Assembly: GCA_049657775.1 (NCBI GenBank)
Contig: JBASNZ010000082.1
Location: 1-23,044, forward strand
Direction of reading: 5' to 3'
Length of the DNA stretch: 23,044 nt
Source: JBASNZ01 sp049657775
GTDB lineage: Bacteria > Actinomycetota > Coriobacteriia > Anaerosomatales > Anaerosomataceae
Part shown: positions 1-6,170 of the stretch, in pieces
How the letters are laid out: every line of letters starts with the position of its first letter
How positions within the stretch are numbered: the stretch's first letter is position 1
The notes under the pieces: generated by a model
What the model was told of the DNA's origin: nothing
Seen by the model: the letters and a program-made list of their open reading frames with translations, nothing else
Database searches by the model: none
Made by a program: the position numbers and the translations under genes

Positions 1-33
1 GTACTTTGTAACGCGACCGTCGAAGGTGGCCAC
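1..33 (-). CDS. Start of an unidentified gene, running off the left edge
   Basis: Only the first eleven codons are in the window. A GTG start at 31-33 follows a very good ribosome binding site (AGGAGG, then CTAT) on the minus strand, and the reading is VATFDGRVTKY before the edge. The same frame stays open upstream to an ATG at 100-102, but that longer start would place the tRNA terminator hairpin inside the coding region and its ribosome site inside the tRNA, so I prefer the GTG. Too little sequence is present to name the product. Confidence 0.4.
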   Translation of the reverse strand, partial: MATFDGRVTKY

Positions 34-50
34 ATAGCCTCCTACCAGTA

Positions 51-91
51 CAAAGACCCCTTCGGAGTCCTGGAAATGGACTCCTCCGGGG
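51..91 (-). terminator. Probable Rho-independent terminator of the tRNA-Val gene
   Basis: On the minus strand a stem is formed by GGAGTCC with GGACTCC (7 bp, 7-nt loop). It is extended by CCCC with GGGG across a 3x3 internal loop and followed by the U-rich tract TCTTTG. It lies 15 bases after the tRNA 3' end and just before the ribosome site of the next gene, which is where a tRNA terminator is expected. Confidence 0.55.
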
Positions 92-105
92 CCTTCTGTC
101 ATCCA

Positions 106-180
106 TGGTGGGCGATACAGGATTTGAACCTGTGACTTCTTCCGTGTGAAGGAAGCGCTCTCCCACTGAGCTAATCGCCC
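106..180 (-). tRNA. tRNA-Val (anticodon CAC), CCA encoded
   Basis: The minus strand folds as a complete 75-nt tRNA. It has a 7-bp acceptor stem (GGGCGAT with ATCGCCC), a D arm with GCTC/GAGC, and an anticodon stem CTTCC/GGAAG around the loop TTCACAC, which gives anticodon CAC and reads the valine codon GUG. The T arm is ACAGG/CCTGT with loop TTCAAAT. The discriminator is A and the 3' CCA is encoded in the DNA. Confidence 0.95.
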
Positions 181-207
181 GTACTCGCCGCCGCAGCGGC
201 GACGACC

Positions 208-236
208 ATTCTAACGTTTGGGTGCGAGGCAGGGAA
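208..236 (-). promoter_or_regulatory. Likely promoter of the tRNA-Val gene
   Basis: On the minus strand TAGAAT (208-213, five of six matches to the -10 consensus) is preceded, after a 17-bp spacer, by the weak -35 TTCCCT (231-236). The start would fall about 20 bases before the mature tRNA. The short leader contains a small perfect hairpin (186-191 with 196-201). Confidence 0.45.
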
Positions 237-252
237 CCCCACACTTCGCGCC

Positions 253-2442
253 CTAGAAGAGCAGGGCGTCGATCTGCGACTTGACCGTGCTGTTCACGGC
301 CGCCTCGCCACCGAAGACCTGAGTCTCGATGATCTCGGCGCCGTGGCTGGAGATGAAGCCCGCGGGGGCGGCACTGAGCGAGGTCGGCGCCGTCATGAGC
401 AGGACTCCGCCTCGTGCTCCGCACACGGCTCCCCCTCCCAGAGCGTCCGGGAAGTTGGAACCCGTCGCCACCCCGACAAAACCGGGGGTCGCCCAGAAGA
501 AGTCGATGCCATATTCGGCGATGGCGGCGGCGGTCGCGTAACGGTTTGCGCCTGCGAGGCGGACCACCGGACGCGTCGTGCCGGGAATCGCGTCGAGGGC
601 CACCTTAACGCCGTCGCTCACGGCGGCCGAGCCGCCCGCGAGGTAGACGTCTTCGATGTCGAGCGAATCGATCGCGTTGCGTGTCTCGCCTGCAAGACTG
701 CCTGGCAGCGTGAGCAGTACAGGCATCTTCTGCGAGTATGCGAACGGCGAGACCGCGAGCGCGTCGGCGAAGTCATCGCCCCGCGCGACAAAGGCAGCGC
801 CCGAGAAGGCCGCGCCCTGGAGGCGCGCGATCTCAGCTGCCACCTTGGCGGCGGTGTCATAGCGGTTACTCCCCTGGATGCGCGAGACCGAATACCCGGC
901 GGCCACCAACGAGTTGCCCACGCCGGCCGACACGGCGGACGTGCCGCCGACGATGACGACTCTGCCCGCGCCGAGGCGTGCTATCTCGGCCAGAACGTTG
1001 GCCGGCAGGACCTTGGTGTCCGTGAGAAGTAGCGGGCCCTCGTAGCAGCCTGCCAGCCCGGAGGCTGCCAGAGCATCGGCGAATAGCACGCCGGTCGCAA
1101 GTACCACGGTGTCGGCTGAGTCGGCCGCGAAGGTCGACGCGGACAGCGCCACGGCCGTTGCATATCGGTCTCCACCGGCTACCCGCTCGGTGCCGATCCA
1201 CACCGGCGTGGGGGCTACACTCCAGGTGAGCGTGTACGCGCCCGAACCGCCGAACGCTTCGATCTCGATGTAGTACGTGCCAGTCTGTGTGATGTCGAAG
1301 ACCACGCGGTCAGGGTAGACGGTGTCGTTGGCGAAGGCGACCGGGTCGTCTCCCACAGGCGCGTAGATGTACGCGTCAAAGTCGCCGCCGTCGGCACCGC
1401 TCAGGTCCACGGACAGCCGATCGCCGGCCACGAGCGCGATCTTGTAGAAGTCATTGGCGTCGGTCGTGCGGTTGAGGCTCTGGTTGAGCGAGCCACCCGC
1501 CGAGGAGATCAGAATCGCCGAGGCGCTGGTTTCCCACGTGCCCGCAGGGATGGCCGACACGCTCCACGTGAGGGTGTATGCGCCCGCGCCGCTGACGGCG
1601 TGGATATCGAGCAGGTACGTCCCACCTTCACCGGCGAGAGCGTCGAAGATGAGGCTCTCGTCGGCGGTGGCGCCGGCGGCGCCCCACACCGGCAACGCAC
1701 CGTAGATGCTGGACGTGCCAGGGGCGAACAGGCGAAGGTCGAAGTCGGCCGAAGCCGGACCGTCGAGGGTGGCGACAAGGCGCTGCCCCGCCGCAAGCGT
1801 GATCGCGAATACGTCGGCGGGGTCGGTGACCGCGGTGAGCGTGTTGGAGACAGGACTCGCCGGTGCGGTAACACCCGGCGCGTCATCGTCCGGTCCCGAC
1901 GGTGTGGCCACCAGTTCCCATCCCAGTGAGTACGAGCCCGCGCCTGCCGCGGCGCACACAGCCACGTAGTACGTGCCCGAGGCGCCCGCGGGAACGTCGA
2001 AGGAGACGGCCTTGGGGAAGGCGTCGCCCAGGGTGCCGGCAAGCGCGACATCCACGTTGATGTCAGTCGCGTCCGAATCGAAGACGCACACATCGGCGTC
2101 AAGTGCTGCGGCGCCGGTGAGCGTAAGACTCAGGCGCTGGTCATCCGCGATGACGACCTTATAGACATCAGAAGCGTCAGTTGAGGAGTCCACAAAGCCC
2201 GAGACGGGCGAAGCCGGTAGCGTCACCGCCCCCGGGATGTTGTCGTCCGCATCGAGCGGCATGATGGAGGCTCCACCCTCGCCCTTGGTGAGCGCTAGCT
2301 CGGCCGCCTTGGCCGCGCGGGCGGCGTTGGCAACGGCTGGCTCGGACGCAAACGCCCCCACAGGCGCCAGCATCGTAACCATCGAGAGTACGAGGATGCC
2401 CGACCAAGCGCGCGTCCAGGACGCGCTGCTGCGCTGCAACAT
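253..2442 (-). CDS. Secreted surface protein with three PPC-like and three CWB2 repeats
   Basis: 729 residues. The start is ATG at 2440-2442, behind the ribosome site GGAAGGGG; an in-frame start 17 codons earlier would place extra residues ahead of the signal peptide. Residues 1-33 form a signal peptide (Arg-containing N-terminus, hydrophobic core LVLSMVTMLAPVGAFA). Three beta-rich repeats of about 95 residues (roughly 78-176, 198-296, 318-410), each with a D-x-(Y/F) strand, a GTYY-like motif and an end like GAYTLTWSV, resemble bacterial pre-peptidase C-terminal (PPC) domains. Three CWB2 cell-wall-binding repeats follow (about 420-510, 520-618, 628-729), with motifs such as VAGGDRYATA, FADALA and VIVGG. 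CWB2 triplets bind anionic wall polymers non-covalently, so the protein is probably exported and held on the wall. No catalytic domain is visible; it may be an adhesin, S-layer-type or scaffold protein. Confidence 0.88.
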   Translation of the reverse strand: MLQRSSASWTRAWSGILVLSMVTMLAPVGAFASEPAVANAARAAKAAELALTKGEGGASIMPLDADDNIPGAVTLPASPVSGFVDSSTDASDVYKVVIADDQRLSLTLTGAAALDADVCVFDSDATDINVDVALAGTLGDAFPKAVSFDVPAGASGTYYVAVCAAAGAGSYSLGWELVATPSGPDDDAPGVTAPASPVSNTLTAVTDPADVFAITLAAGQRLVATLDGPASADFDLRLFAPGTSSIYGALPVWGAAGATADESLIFDALAGEGGTYLLDIHAVSGAGAYTLTWSVSAIPAGTWETSASAILISSAGGSLNQSLNRTTDANDFYKIALVAGDRLSVDLSGADGGDFDAYIYAPVGDDPVAFANDTVYPDRVVFDITQTGTYYIEIEAFGGSGAYTLTWSVAPTPVWIGTERVAGGDRYATAVALSASTFAADSADTVVLATGVLFADALAASGLAGCYEGPLLLTDTKVLPANVLAEIARLGAGRVVIVGGTSAVSAGVGNSLVAAGYSVSRIQGSNRYDTAAKVAAEIARLQGAAFSGAAFVARGDDFADALAVSPFAYSQKMPVLLTLPGSLAGETRNAIDSLDIEDVYLAGGSAAVSDGVKVALDAIPGTTRPVVRLAGANRYATAAAIAEYGIDFFWATPGFVGVATGSNFPDALGGGAVCGARGGVLLMTAPTSLSAAPAGFISSHGAEIIETQVFGGEAAVNSTVKSQIDALLF

Positions 2443-2473
2443 GATCCGCCCCTTCCACAGAAACACCAGCCCG

Positions 2474-2510
2474 GCGTGCCAACCCCTTGGCACGCACTTC
2501 TAGCATTATG
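2474..2510 (-). promoter_or_regulatory. Promoter -10 and 5' stem-loop ahead of the CWB2 surface protein
   Basis: On the minus strand CATAAT (2505-2510) is a good -10 candidate with no clear -35. About ten bases downstream is a perfect 9-bp hairpin (GCGTGCCAA, four-base loop, TTGGCACGC; 2474-2495). The hairpin would sit at the extreme 5' end of the mRNA, about 32 bases before the start codon. It has no U-tract, so a 5' stabilising stem-loop is likelier than a terminator, though it could also end readthrough from galE. Confidence 0.4.
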
Positions 2511-2575
2511 CCAGAACCGACTGACACGTGCGCCCAATATTGACGCCTGAGCGGTCCGAGCGGAATCGCTGGTGG

Positions 2576-3538
2576 CTAGAACTTGGAGTGCCACCGCCAG
2601 GCGTCTGACACGATCGTCCGAAGGTCACCCCGCTCCGGGGCCCATCCCAACAACGTGGCGGCGCGCTGGTTACTGGCAACGAGCATGGCCGGATCACCCG
2701 GCCGCCTCTGGCCCATGATGACCTCTACCTGGGAGCCGGTGACGCGGGCGCACATCTCCACGACCTCCAGGTTGGAGTAGCCGCGCCCGTTGCCGACGTT
2801 GCACACCGCTGGCGCGCCGCCGTCCTGAAGGTGCTCCAACGCACGTCGATGCGCCAGCGCAAGGTCGCACACGTGGATGTAGTCTCTGACGCACGTGCCG
2901 TCAGGCGTTGGATAGTCGCTCCCGTAGACCTCGAACACACCCTGACCCGCCGCCATGGCGGTGAGGATGCGCGGGATGATGTGCGTCTCGGGCCGGTGCG
3001 CCTCGCCGAGCGAGCCGTCCGGCAAGGCCCCCGCCACGTTGAAATACCTCAGCCGCACGCTGCGCAGTCCCGAGGTGGCGGCTTCATCGAGTGCGCGCTC
3101 GAAATCGAGCTTACTCTGGCCGTAGGCGTTGACCGGTAGCGTCGGCGCGTCCTCGGTTATGGGGACGCTCGCGGGCTCGCCGTATACAGCGGCCGTTGAG
3201 GAGAAGACAAGCGTGTCGACATCCATCTCCTGCATGACCGCGAGAAGCACCCGCGGTCGGGCGACGTTGTTGTCGAAGTAGCGCTGCGGATCGGCTTGCG
3301 ACTCGGCGACCTCGATGTAGCCGGCGCAGTGCAGCACCGCGTCCACGCCGACCAGGGCCTCCGCCACCGCCGTCGCGTTTCCCACATCGCCGACGACGAG
3401 CGTCGCGCGGCCGTCGACGGCCCACGCATGACCCTTCTCGAGGGTGTCGAGCACCGTTACGGCGTGGCCGCCATCGAGCAGGTGGCGGCAGGTGATGCTG
3501 CCGATGTAGCCCGCCCCGCCGGTGACGAGTACGCGCAC
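2576..3538 (-). CDS. galE: UDP-glucose 4-epimerase
   Basis: 320 residues, a normal length for this short-chain dehydrogenase/reductase enzyme, which interconverts UDP-glucose and UDP-galactose (or the N-acetyl forms) with bound NAD in the cytoplasm. Visible are the NAD-binding GGAGYIG (residues 7-13), the conserved D-x-L at 31-33, the HCAG motif (70-73), the catalytic SST (113-115) and Y139-x3-K143. It lies 10 bases downstream of wecB on the same strand, so the two are probably co-transcribed and supply sugars for the cell envelope. Substrate preference cannot be read reliably from sequence alone. Confidence 0.93.
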   Translation of the reverse strand: MRVLVTGGAGYIGSITCRHLLDGGHAVTVLDTLEKGHAWAVDGRATLVVGDVGNATAVAEALVGVDAVLHCAGYIEVAESQADPQRYFDNNVARPRVLLAVMQEMDVDTLVFSSTAAVYGEPASVPITEDAPTLPVNAYGQSKLDFERALDEAATSGLRSVRLRYFNVAGALPDGSLGEAHRPETHIIPRILTAMAAGQGVFEVYGSDYPTPDGTCVRDYIHVCDLALAHRRALEHLQDGGAPAVCNVGNGRGYSNLEVVEMCARVTGSQVEVIMGQRRPGDPAMLVASNQRAATLLGWAPERGDLRTIVSDAWRWHSKF

Positions 3539-3548
3539 CCCGCGCCTC

Positions 3549-4637
3549 CTAGTAGCCGGAGAGCGGCTTGATGCCGCCCACGATCGCCTCCACCACGCGC
3601 CGCGCGACCTTGAGATCCCAACGCTCGGGCACGATCCAGTCGCGCGGACCCGCCAGGGCCTCGTTCAAGGCCGAGGAGATCTTTTCCTCCCACGCACCTA
3701 CGAGCCGGTTCGCACCCACGTCCACGGTGATGCCGCGTTCGGTATTGCGCCTGACCGTTACACACGGCGTGTGCAGCATGCACGCCTCTTCCTGCACACC
3801 GCCCGAGTCGGTCACGATGGCTGCAGCGTCGCGCTGGAGCGCGAGCATGTCGAGGTAGCCCACGGGATCGGCCAGCGTGACGCCGGGGGTCATCTCATTC
3901 AGACCGTGCCCGGCAAGCCTGGGTCGCGTGCGGGGGTGCACGGGGAACAGCACCGGCAACGGCGAGGCTACGAGCGCACGTACGATCTCGGCAAGACGCT
4001 CGGGATGATTGGTGTTCTCGGGGCGATGAACGGTTGCTAGAACGTAGCCGTCGGTCGTAAGGCCGTAGCGACCATACACATCGCGGCCCTCGATCCGGTC
4101 GACGTTGCGAAGTACGCTCTCCGCCATGATGTTGCCCACGAAGTGGATCCTGTCGGCGTCCACGCCCTCGGCGACGAGGTTCTCACCGGCTTCGCGCACG
4201 GGCGTGAGCAGCATCGAGGACAGCTGGTCGGTGACGAGGCGGTTGACCTCCTCGGGCATGGACATGTCACGCGAGCGCAGGCCCGCCTCAAGGTGGATGA
4301 CAGGCACGTGGACTTTGACCGCCGCGAGCGCGCCCGCGAGCGTGGAGTTGACGTCGCCCACAACGAGCAGCGCGTCGGGGTGCTCGGCCGAGAGGAGCTC
4401 CTCGAGCTTCATCATGGCCGTGCCGGTCTGGACGGCGTGCGTACCACTTCCCACGCCGAGCGACCAGCGTGGAGCGGGAATGTCGAGGTCGGTGAAGAAG
4501 ATGTCGGACATGGCTGCATCGTAGTGCTGGCCGGTGTGGACGATATCGGCCTTGATGCCACCCTCGACGAACGCGGGCATGAGCGGTCCGACCTTTATGA
4601 AATTCGGCCGCGCGCCCACAACGACGATGATGCGCAT
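3549..4637 (-). CDS. wecB: UDP-N-acetylglucosamine 2-epimerase (non-hydrolysing)
   Basis: 362 residues, full length for the family. The enzyme converts UDP-GlcNAc to UDP-ManNAc, a precursor for teichoic-acid linkage units and other surface glycans. Key motifs are GARPNFIK (8-15), HTGQHYD (34-40), GDVNST (94-99), HLEAGLRS (115-122) followed by PEE-NR (128-133), HRPENT (204-209) and TDSGGVQEEA (276-285). These hold the catalytic acidic residues and the UDP-binding histidine and serine. The ATG is preceded by GAGGGGAG. It leads a two-gene unit with galE. In many actinobacteria this enzyme serves cell-wall polymer synthesis, which fits the rhamnose locus elsewhere in the window. Confidence 0.93.
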   Translation of the reverse strand: MRIIVVVGARPNFIKVGPLMPAFVEGGIKADIVHTGQHYDAAMSDIFFTDLDIPAPRWSLGVGSGTHAVQTGTAMMKLEELLSAEHPDALLVVGDVNSTLAGALAAVKVHVPVIHLEAGLRSRDMSMPEEVNRLVTDQLSSMLLTPVREAGENLVAEGVDADRIHFVGNIMAESVLRNVDRIEGRDVYGRYGLTTDGYVLATVHRPENTNHPERLAEIVRALVASPLPVLFPVHPRTRPRLAGHGLNEMTPGVTLADPVGYLDMLALQRDAAAIVTDSGGVQEEACMLHTPCVTVRRNTERGITVDVGANRLVGAWEEKISSALNEALAGPRDWIVPERWDLKVARRVVEAIVGGIKPLSGY

Positions 4638-4654
4638 GTAGACTCCCCTCGCAA

Positions 4655-4679
4655 ACGGTGTGCGAATTCACTCTACCGT
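4655..4679 (-). promoter_or_regulatory. Possible promoter and dyad upstream of wecB
   Basis: In the 71-bp gap between mazF and wecB the minus strand carries TAGAGT (4670-4675), a fair -10 with no convincing -35. It is overlapped by an imperfect dyad, ACGGT (4655-4659) with ACCGT (4675-4679), around a GAATTC core. Weak evidence; wecB may simply be read through from mazEF. Confidence 0.22.
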
Positions 4680-4708
4680 GTTTTGGCCGAGGAGTGCTGG
4701 CGATGACC

Positions 4709-5044
4709 CTAGAACAGGACCGCGTCAACGATAGCGAGTACCTCGTCTACAAGTCCTTCGGGGGCCGCCTCGATGAACACAGCCCCTCTCGCGCCATAGT
4801 CGATCGACTTCATCTGCTCCGCCATGACGACGCCCGCAACGTCGCTTCCGTCCGGCACCGGAACGTGAAACGGATGCATGCGTGTGTTGCTCGTGACCGG
4901 GCATGCCATGCACAGACCGACACGGGTGTTGAAAGCGTCATTGCTCACTACCAGCGCTGGGCGCCGTCCCTGCTGCTCATGCCCGGCCTGGGGGTTGAAG
5001 GTCAGTGTTACAAGGTCACCCTTACGCGGGATGTAGCCGGTCAT
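4709..5044 (-). CDS. mazF: MazF/PemK-family mRNA interferase toxin
   Basis: 111 residues, the same size as Escherichia coli MazF, and alignable by eye along its length: IPRKGDLVTLTFNPQAG at the N-terminus, the E-Q-x-G-R-RPALV loop (residues 23-32), the CPVT strand (48-51), then VPVPDG, a VVMAEQMKSIDY segment (72-83) and R86-G87-A88. The Arg (27/28) and Thr51 positions correspond to catalytic residues of MazF enzymes, which cut single-stranded RNA at short motifs. The ATG directly abuts the stop codon of the upstream antitoxin (TAGATG), giving the usual antitoxin-first, translationally coupled pair. Confidence 0.9.
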   Translation of the reverse strand: MTGYIPRKGDLVTLTFNPQAGHEQQGRRPALVVSNDAFNTRVGLCMACPVTSNTRMHPFHVPVPDGSDVAGVVMAEQMKSIDYGARGAVFIEAAPEGLVDEVLAIVDAVLF

Positions 5045-5293
5045 CTACCAGACCTCCGAGCCCGTTGCGGGTCCCCAGTCGTATTCCGCGGGCTTCTCGT
5101 CGACCGGCAGTGCGGAGAGGAGCGTGCCAAGGTCCTGGCCGCCTCGCACCCGACGCGCAGGCGTGAGTATGATGACTCCCTCGTCCACGGTCATGTCCAA
5201 AGCATCGCCCACGTTCAGGTCCGCCTCTCTCAGGAGATCCTTGCTCAAGCGAACTCCCTGGCTGTTGCCCCACTTCTGAATCCGCGTGATCAC
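5045..5293 (-). CDS. mazE: MazE-type AbrB-fold antitoxin
   Basis: 82 residues from a GTG start at 5291-5293 (ribosome site GAGAGGAG). The frame is open further upstream, but only this start gives the canonical N-terminus. ITRIQKWGNSQGVRLSKDLL (residues 2-21) is the swapped-hairpin SpoVT/AbrB DNA-binding motif of MazE, followed by a second beta hairpin (VGDALDMTVDEGVIILTP, 28-45). The acidic, flexible C-terminus (LLSALPVDEKPAEYDW) is typical of the part that wraps the toxin. It should neutralise the adjacent MazF and repress the operon. It sits at the end of the galE-wecB segment. Confidence 0.88.
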   Translation of the reverse strand: MITRIQKWGNSQGVRLSKDLLREADLNVGDALDMTVDEGVIILTPARRVRGGQDLGTLLSALPVDEKPAEYDWGPATGSEVW

Positions 5294-5550
5294 TAGGCTC
5301 CTCTCATAGGATAGCCTTAGTATATCCCGCGATGTCCTTAGCGGAAAGTCGCGCCTCCGCAGACTACTCAGACTACTCAAGGACTCTAAACCGAATCTTC
5401 CTCGTACCCTTCCGCGAACCGTCACGGATGCGTGTCCCGACCGCCGCCGCCCCGTCCGGGGTATCAACCCCTACTGCGTAAGCTCGTGTAAGGTTTGCGC
5501 GCACCGTGCGTCTTCCTATTCGTTAGTCCGCTAGCAAGAGAGGACATCCG
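5294..5550. other. Divergent intergenic region between mazEF and the repeat-protein gene
   Basis: 257 bp without a gene. It holds the mazE promoter on the left, a 9-bp direct repeat (AGACTACTC twice in tandem, about 5361-5380) in the middle, and on the right a weak plus-strand promoter candidate, TTTGCG (5494-5499), 17-bp spacer, TATTCG (5517-5522). The last would serve the Pro/Thr-rich protein gene. I found no clear ECF-type promoter (GGAAC-like box plus CGTC-like box). Confidence 0.35.
5309..5328 (-). promoter_or_regulatory. Promoter -10 and small dyad of the mazEF operon
   Basis: On the minus strand TATACT (5319-5324, five of six consensus bases) lies about 26 bases before the mazE GTG. 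It is overlapped by a GGATA/TATCC inverted repeat (5309-5313 with 5323-5327), a plausible site for autorepression by MazE. The -35 is weak. Confidence 0.4.
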
Positions 5551-6093
5551 ATGAAGAAGACGCTTGGCGCACTGCTCGTGGGGATGGTACTTGGCGCGGT
5601 CGTGTTTGGTGGGCTCACCGCCGCCGGCGCGCTTACCGGCACCACCCCGTCCGGTCCCGGCGGTAGCGCCTCTATCGAGGCCAGCCACACCCCGTCGGTT
5701 CCCACCACGGGAACCCCGTCGAACCCGACGACCGCCACCCCGTCAAACCCGACGACCGCCACCCCGTCGAACCCGACCACAGGCACTCCCTCCGTTCCCA
5801 CCACCGGTACCCCCGGCGGCAACGGTCAGCAGCCTGGAACTGCGGGCAATGGCGCCACATGCACTCCCGGCGTCCCGGCACGCAGTGGCACCTGCGCCGC
5901 CACAAGCGGCACCACCGCTCCGCGCCAGTGCTCCCCTGCTCCGGCGCCGGCTCCCCAGCCCGGGACTGTGACCGAGCCCGCGCCCGCTCCGACGGAGCCC
6001 GTCTGCGGCGGTACGCCCGGCGTCCCGGGCAGTGGCAGCGGCACCCCGGGGGTTCCCGGCAGCGGCGGTTGCGTTCCCGGTAGCCATCGCTAG
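5551..6093 (+). CDS. Exported or membrane-anchored Pro/Thr-rich octapeptide-repeat protein, family unknown
   Basis: 180 residues; ATG behind GAGAGGA. Residues 1-28 are two lysines followed by a long hydrophobic stretch (LGALLVGMVLGAVVFGGLTAAGA), a signal peptide or N-terminal membrane anchor. Residues 47-86 are five tandem octapeptides in the order TPSVPTTG, TPSNPTTA, TPSNPTTA, TPSNPTTG, TPSVPTTG. A second low-complexity part has PAPAPQPG and PAPAPTEP, then GTPGVPGSG twice (154-162, 164-172). Five cysteines (104, 115, 127, 152, 174) are scattered through the C-terminal half. I recognise no enzyme family. It is likely an extended extracytoplasmic stalk or wall-spanning protein. It lies 77 bases upstream of the fused sigma factor on the same strand, so it may be that factor's partner or target. 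Confidence 0.75.
   Translation: MKKTLGALLVGMVLGAVVFGGLTAAGALTGTTPSGPGGSASIEASHTPSVPTTGTPSNPTTATPSNPTTATPSNPTTGTPSVPTTGTPGGNGQQPGTAGNGATCTPGVPARSGTCAATSGTTAPRQCSPAPAPAPQPGTVTEPAPAPTEPVCGGTPGVPGSGSGTPGVPGSGGCVPGSHR
5689..5808 (+). repeat. Five tandem 24-bp coding repeats
   Basis: Five 24-bp units encode the octapeptides of the Pro/Thr-rich protein (consensus TPS[NV]PTT[AG]). The inner three carry Asn and the outer two carry Val, which gives a near-symmetrical order. Units this similar at DNA level could change copy number by slippage. Confidence 0.8.
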
Positions 6094-6119
6094 GAACATT
6101 GGCACCATCCGTGCAACAT

Positions 6120-6149
6120 GGGGAGCGGCGGATCCGTCCGCTGCTCCCC
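6120..6149 (+). terminator. Strong hairpin between the repeat protein and the sigma factor
   Basis: A 13-bp stem (6120-6132 with 6137-6149; one G-T wobble) closes a TCCG tetraloop. It begins 27 bases after the repeat-protein stop and ends 21 bases before the sigma-factor ATG. There is no U-tract, so it may be a partial terminator, an attenuator or a 3' stabiliser that lowers sigma-factor expression relative to the upstream gene. Confidence 0.5.
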
Positions 6150-6170
6150 TCAACACAAGGACTTCATGCG

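Noticed and set aside
34..102. Longer start (ATG 100-102) for the gene at the left edge
   Set aside because: It would overlap the terminator hairpin of the tRNA and has its ribosome site inside the tRNA; the GTG at 31-33 has AGGAGG.
1509..2102. Second minus-strand frame within the CWB2 surface-protein gene
   Set aside because: Its Arg/Pro/Ser-rich translation shows no domain, whereas the main frame gives clear PPC-like and CWB2 repeats.
5294..5467. Longer N-terminus for MazE
   Set aside because: The added residues are Arg-rich and not MazE-like, and the GTG at 5291-5293 has a ribosome site and yields the canonical ITRIQKWGNSQG start.
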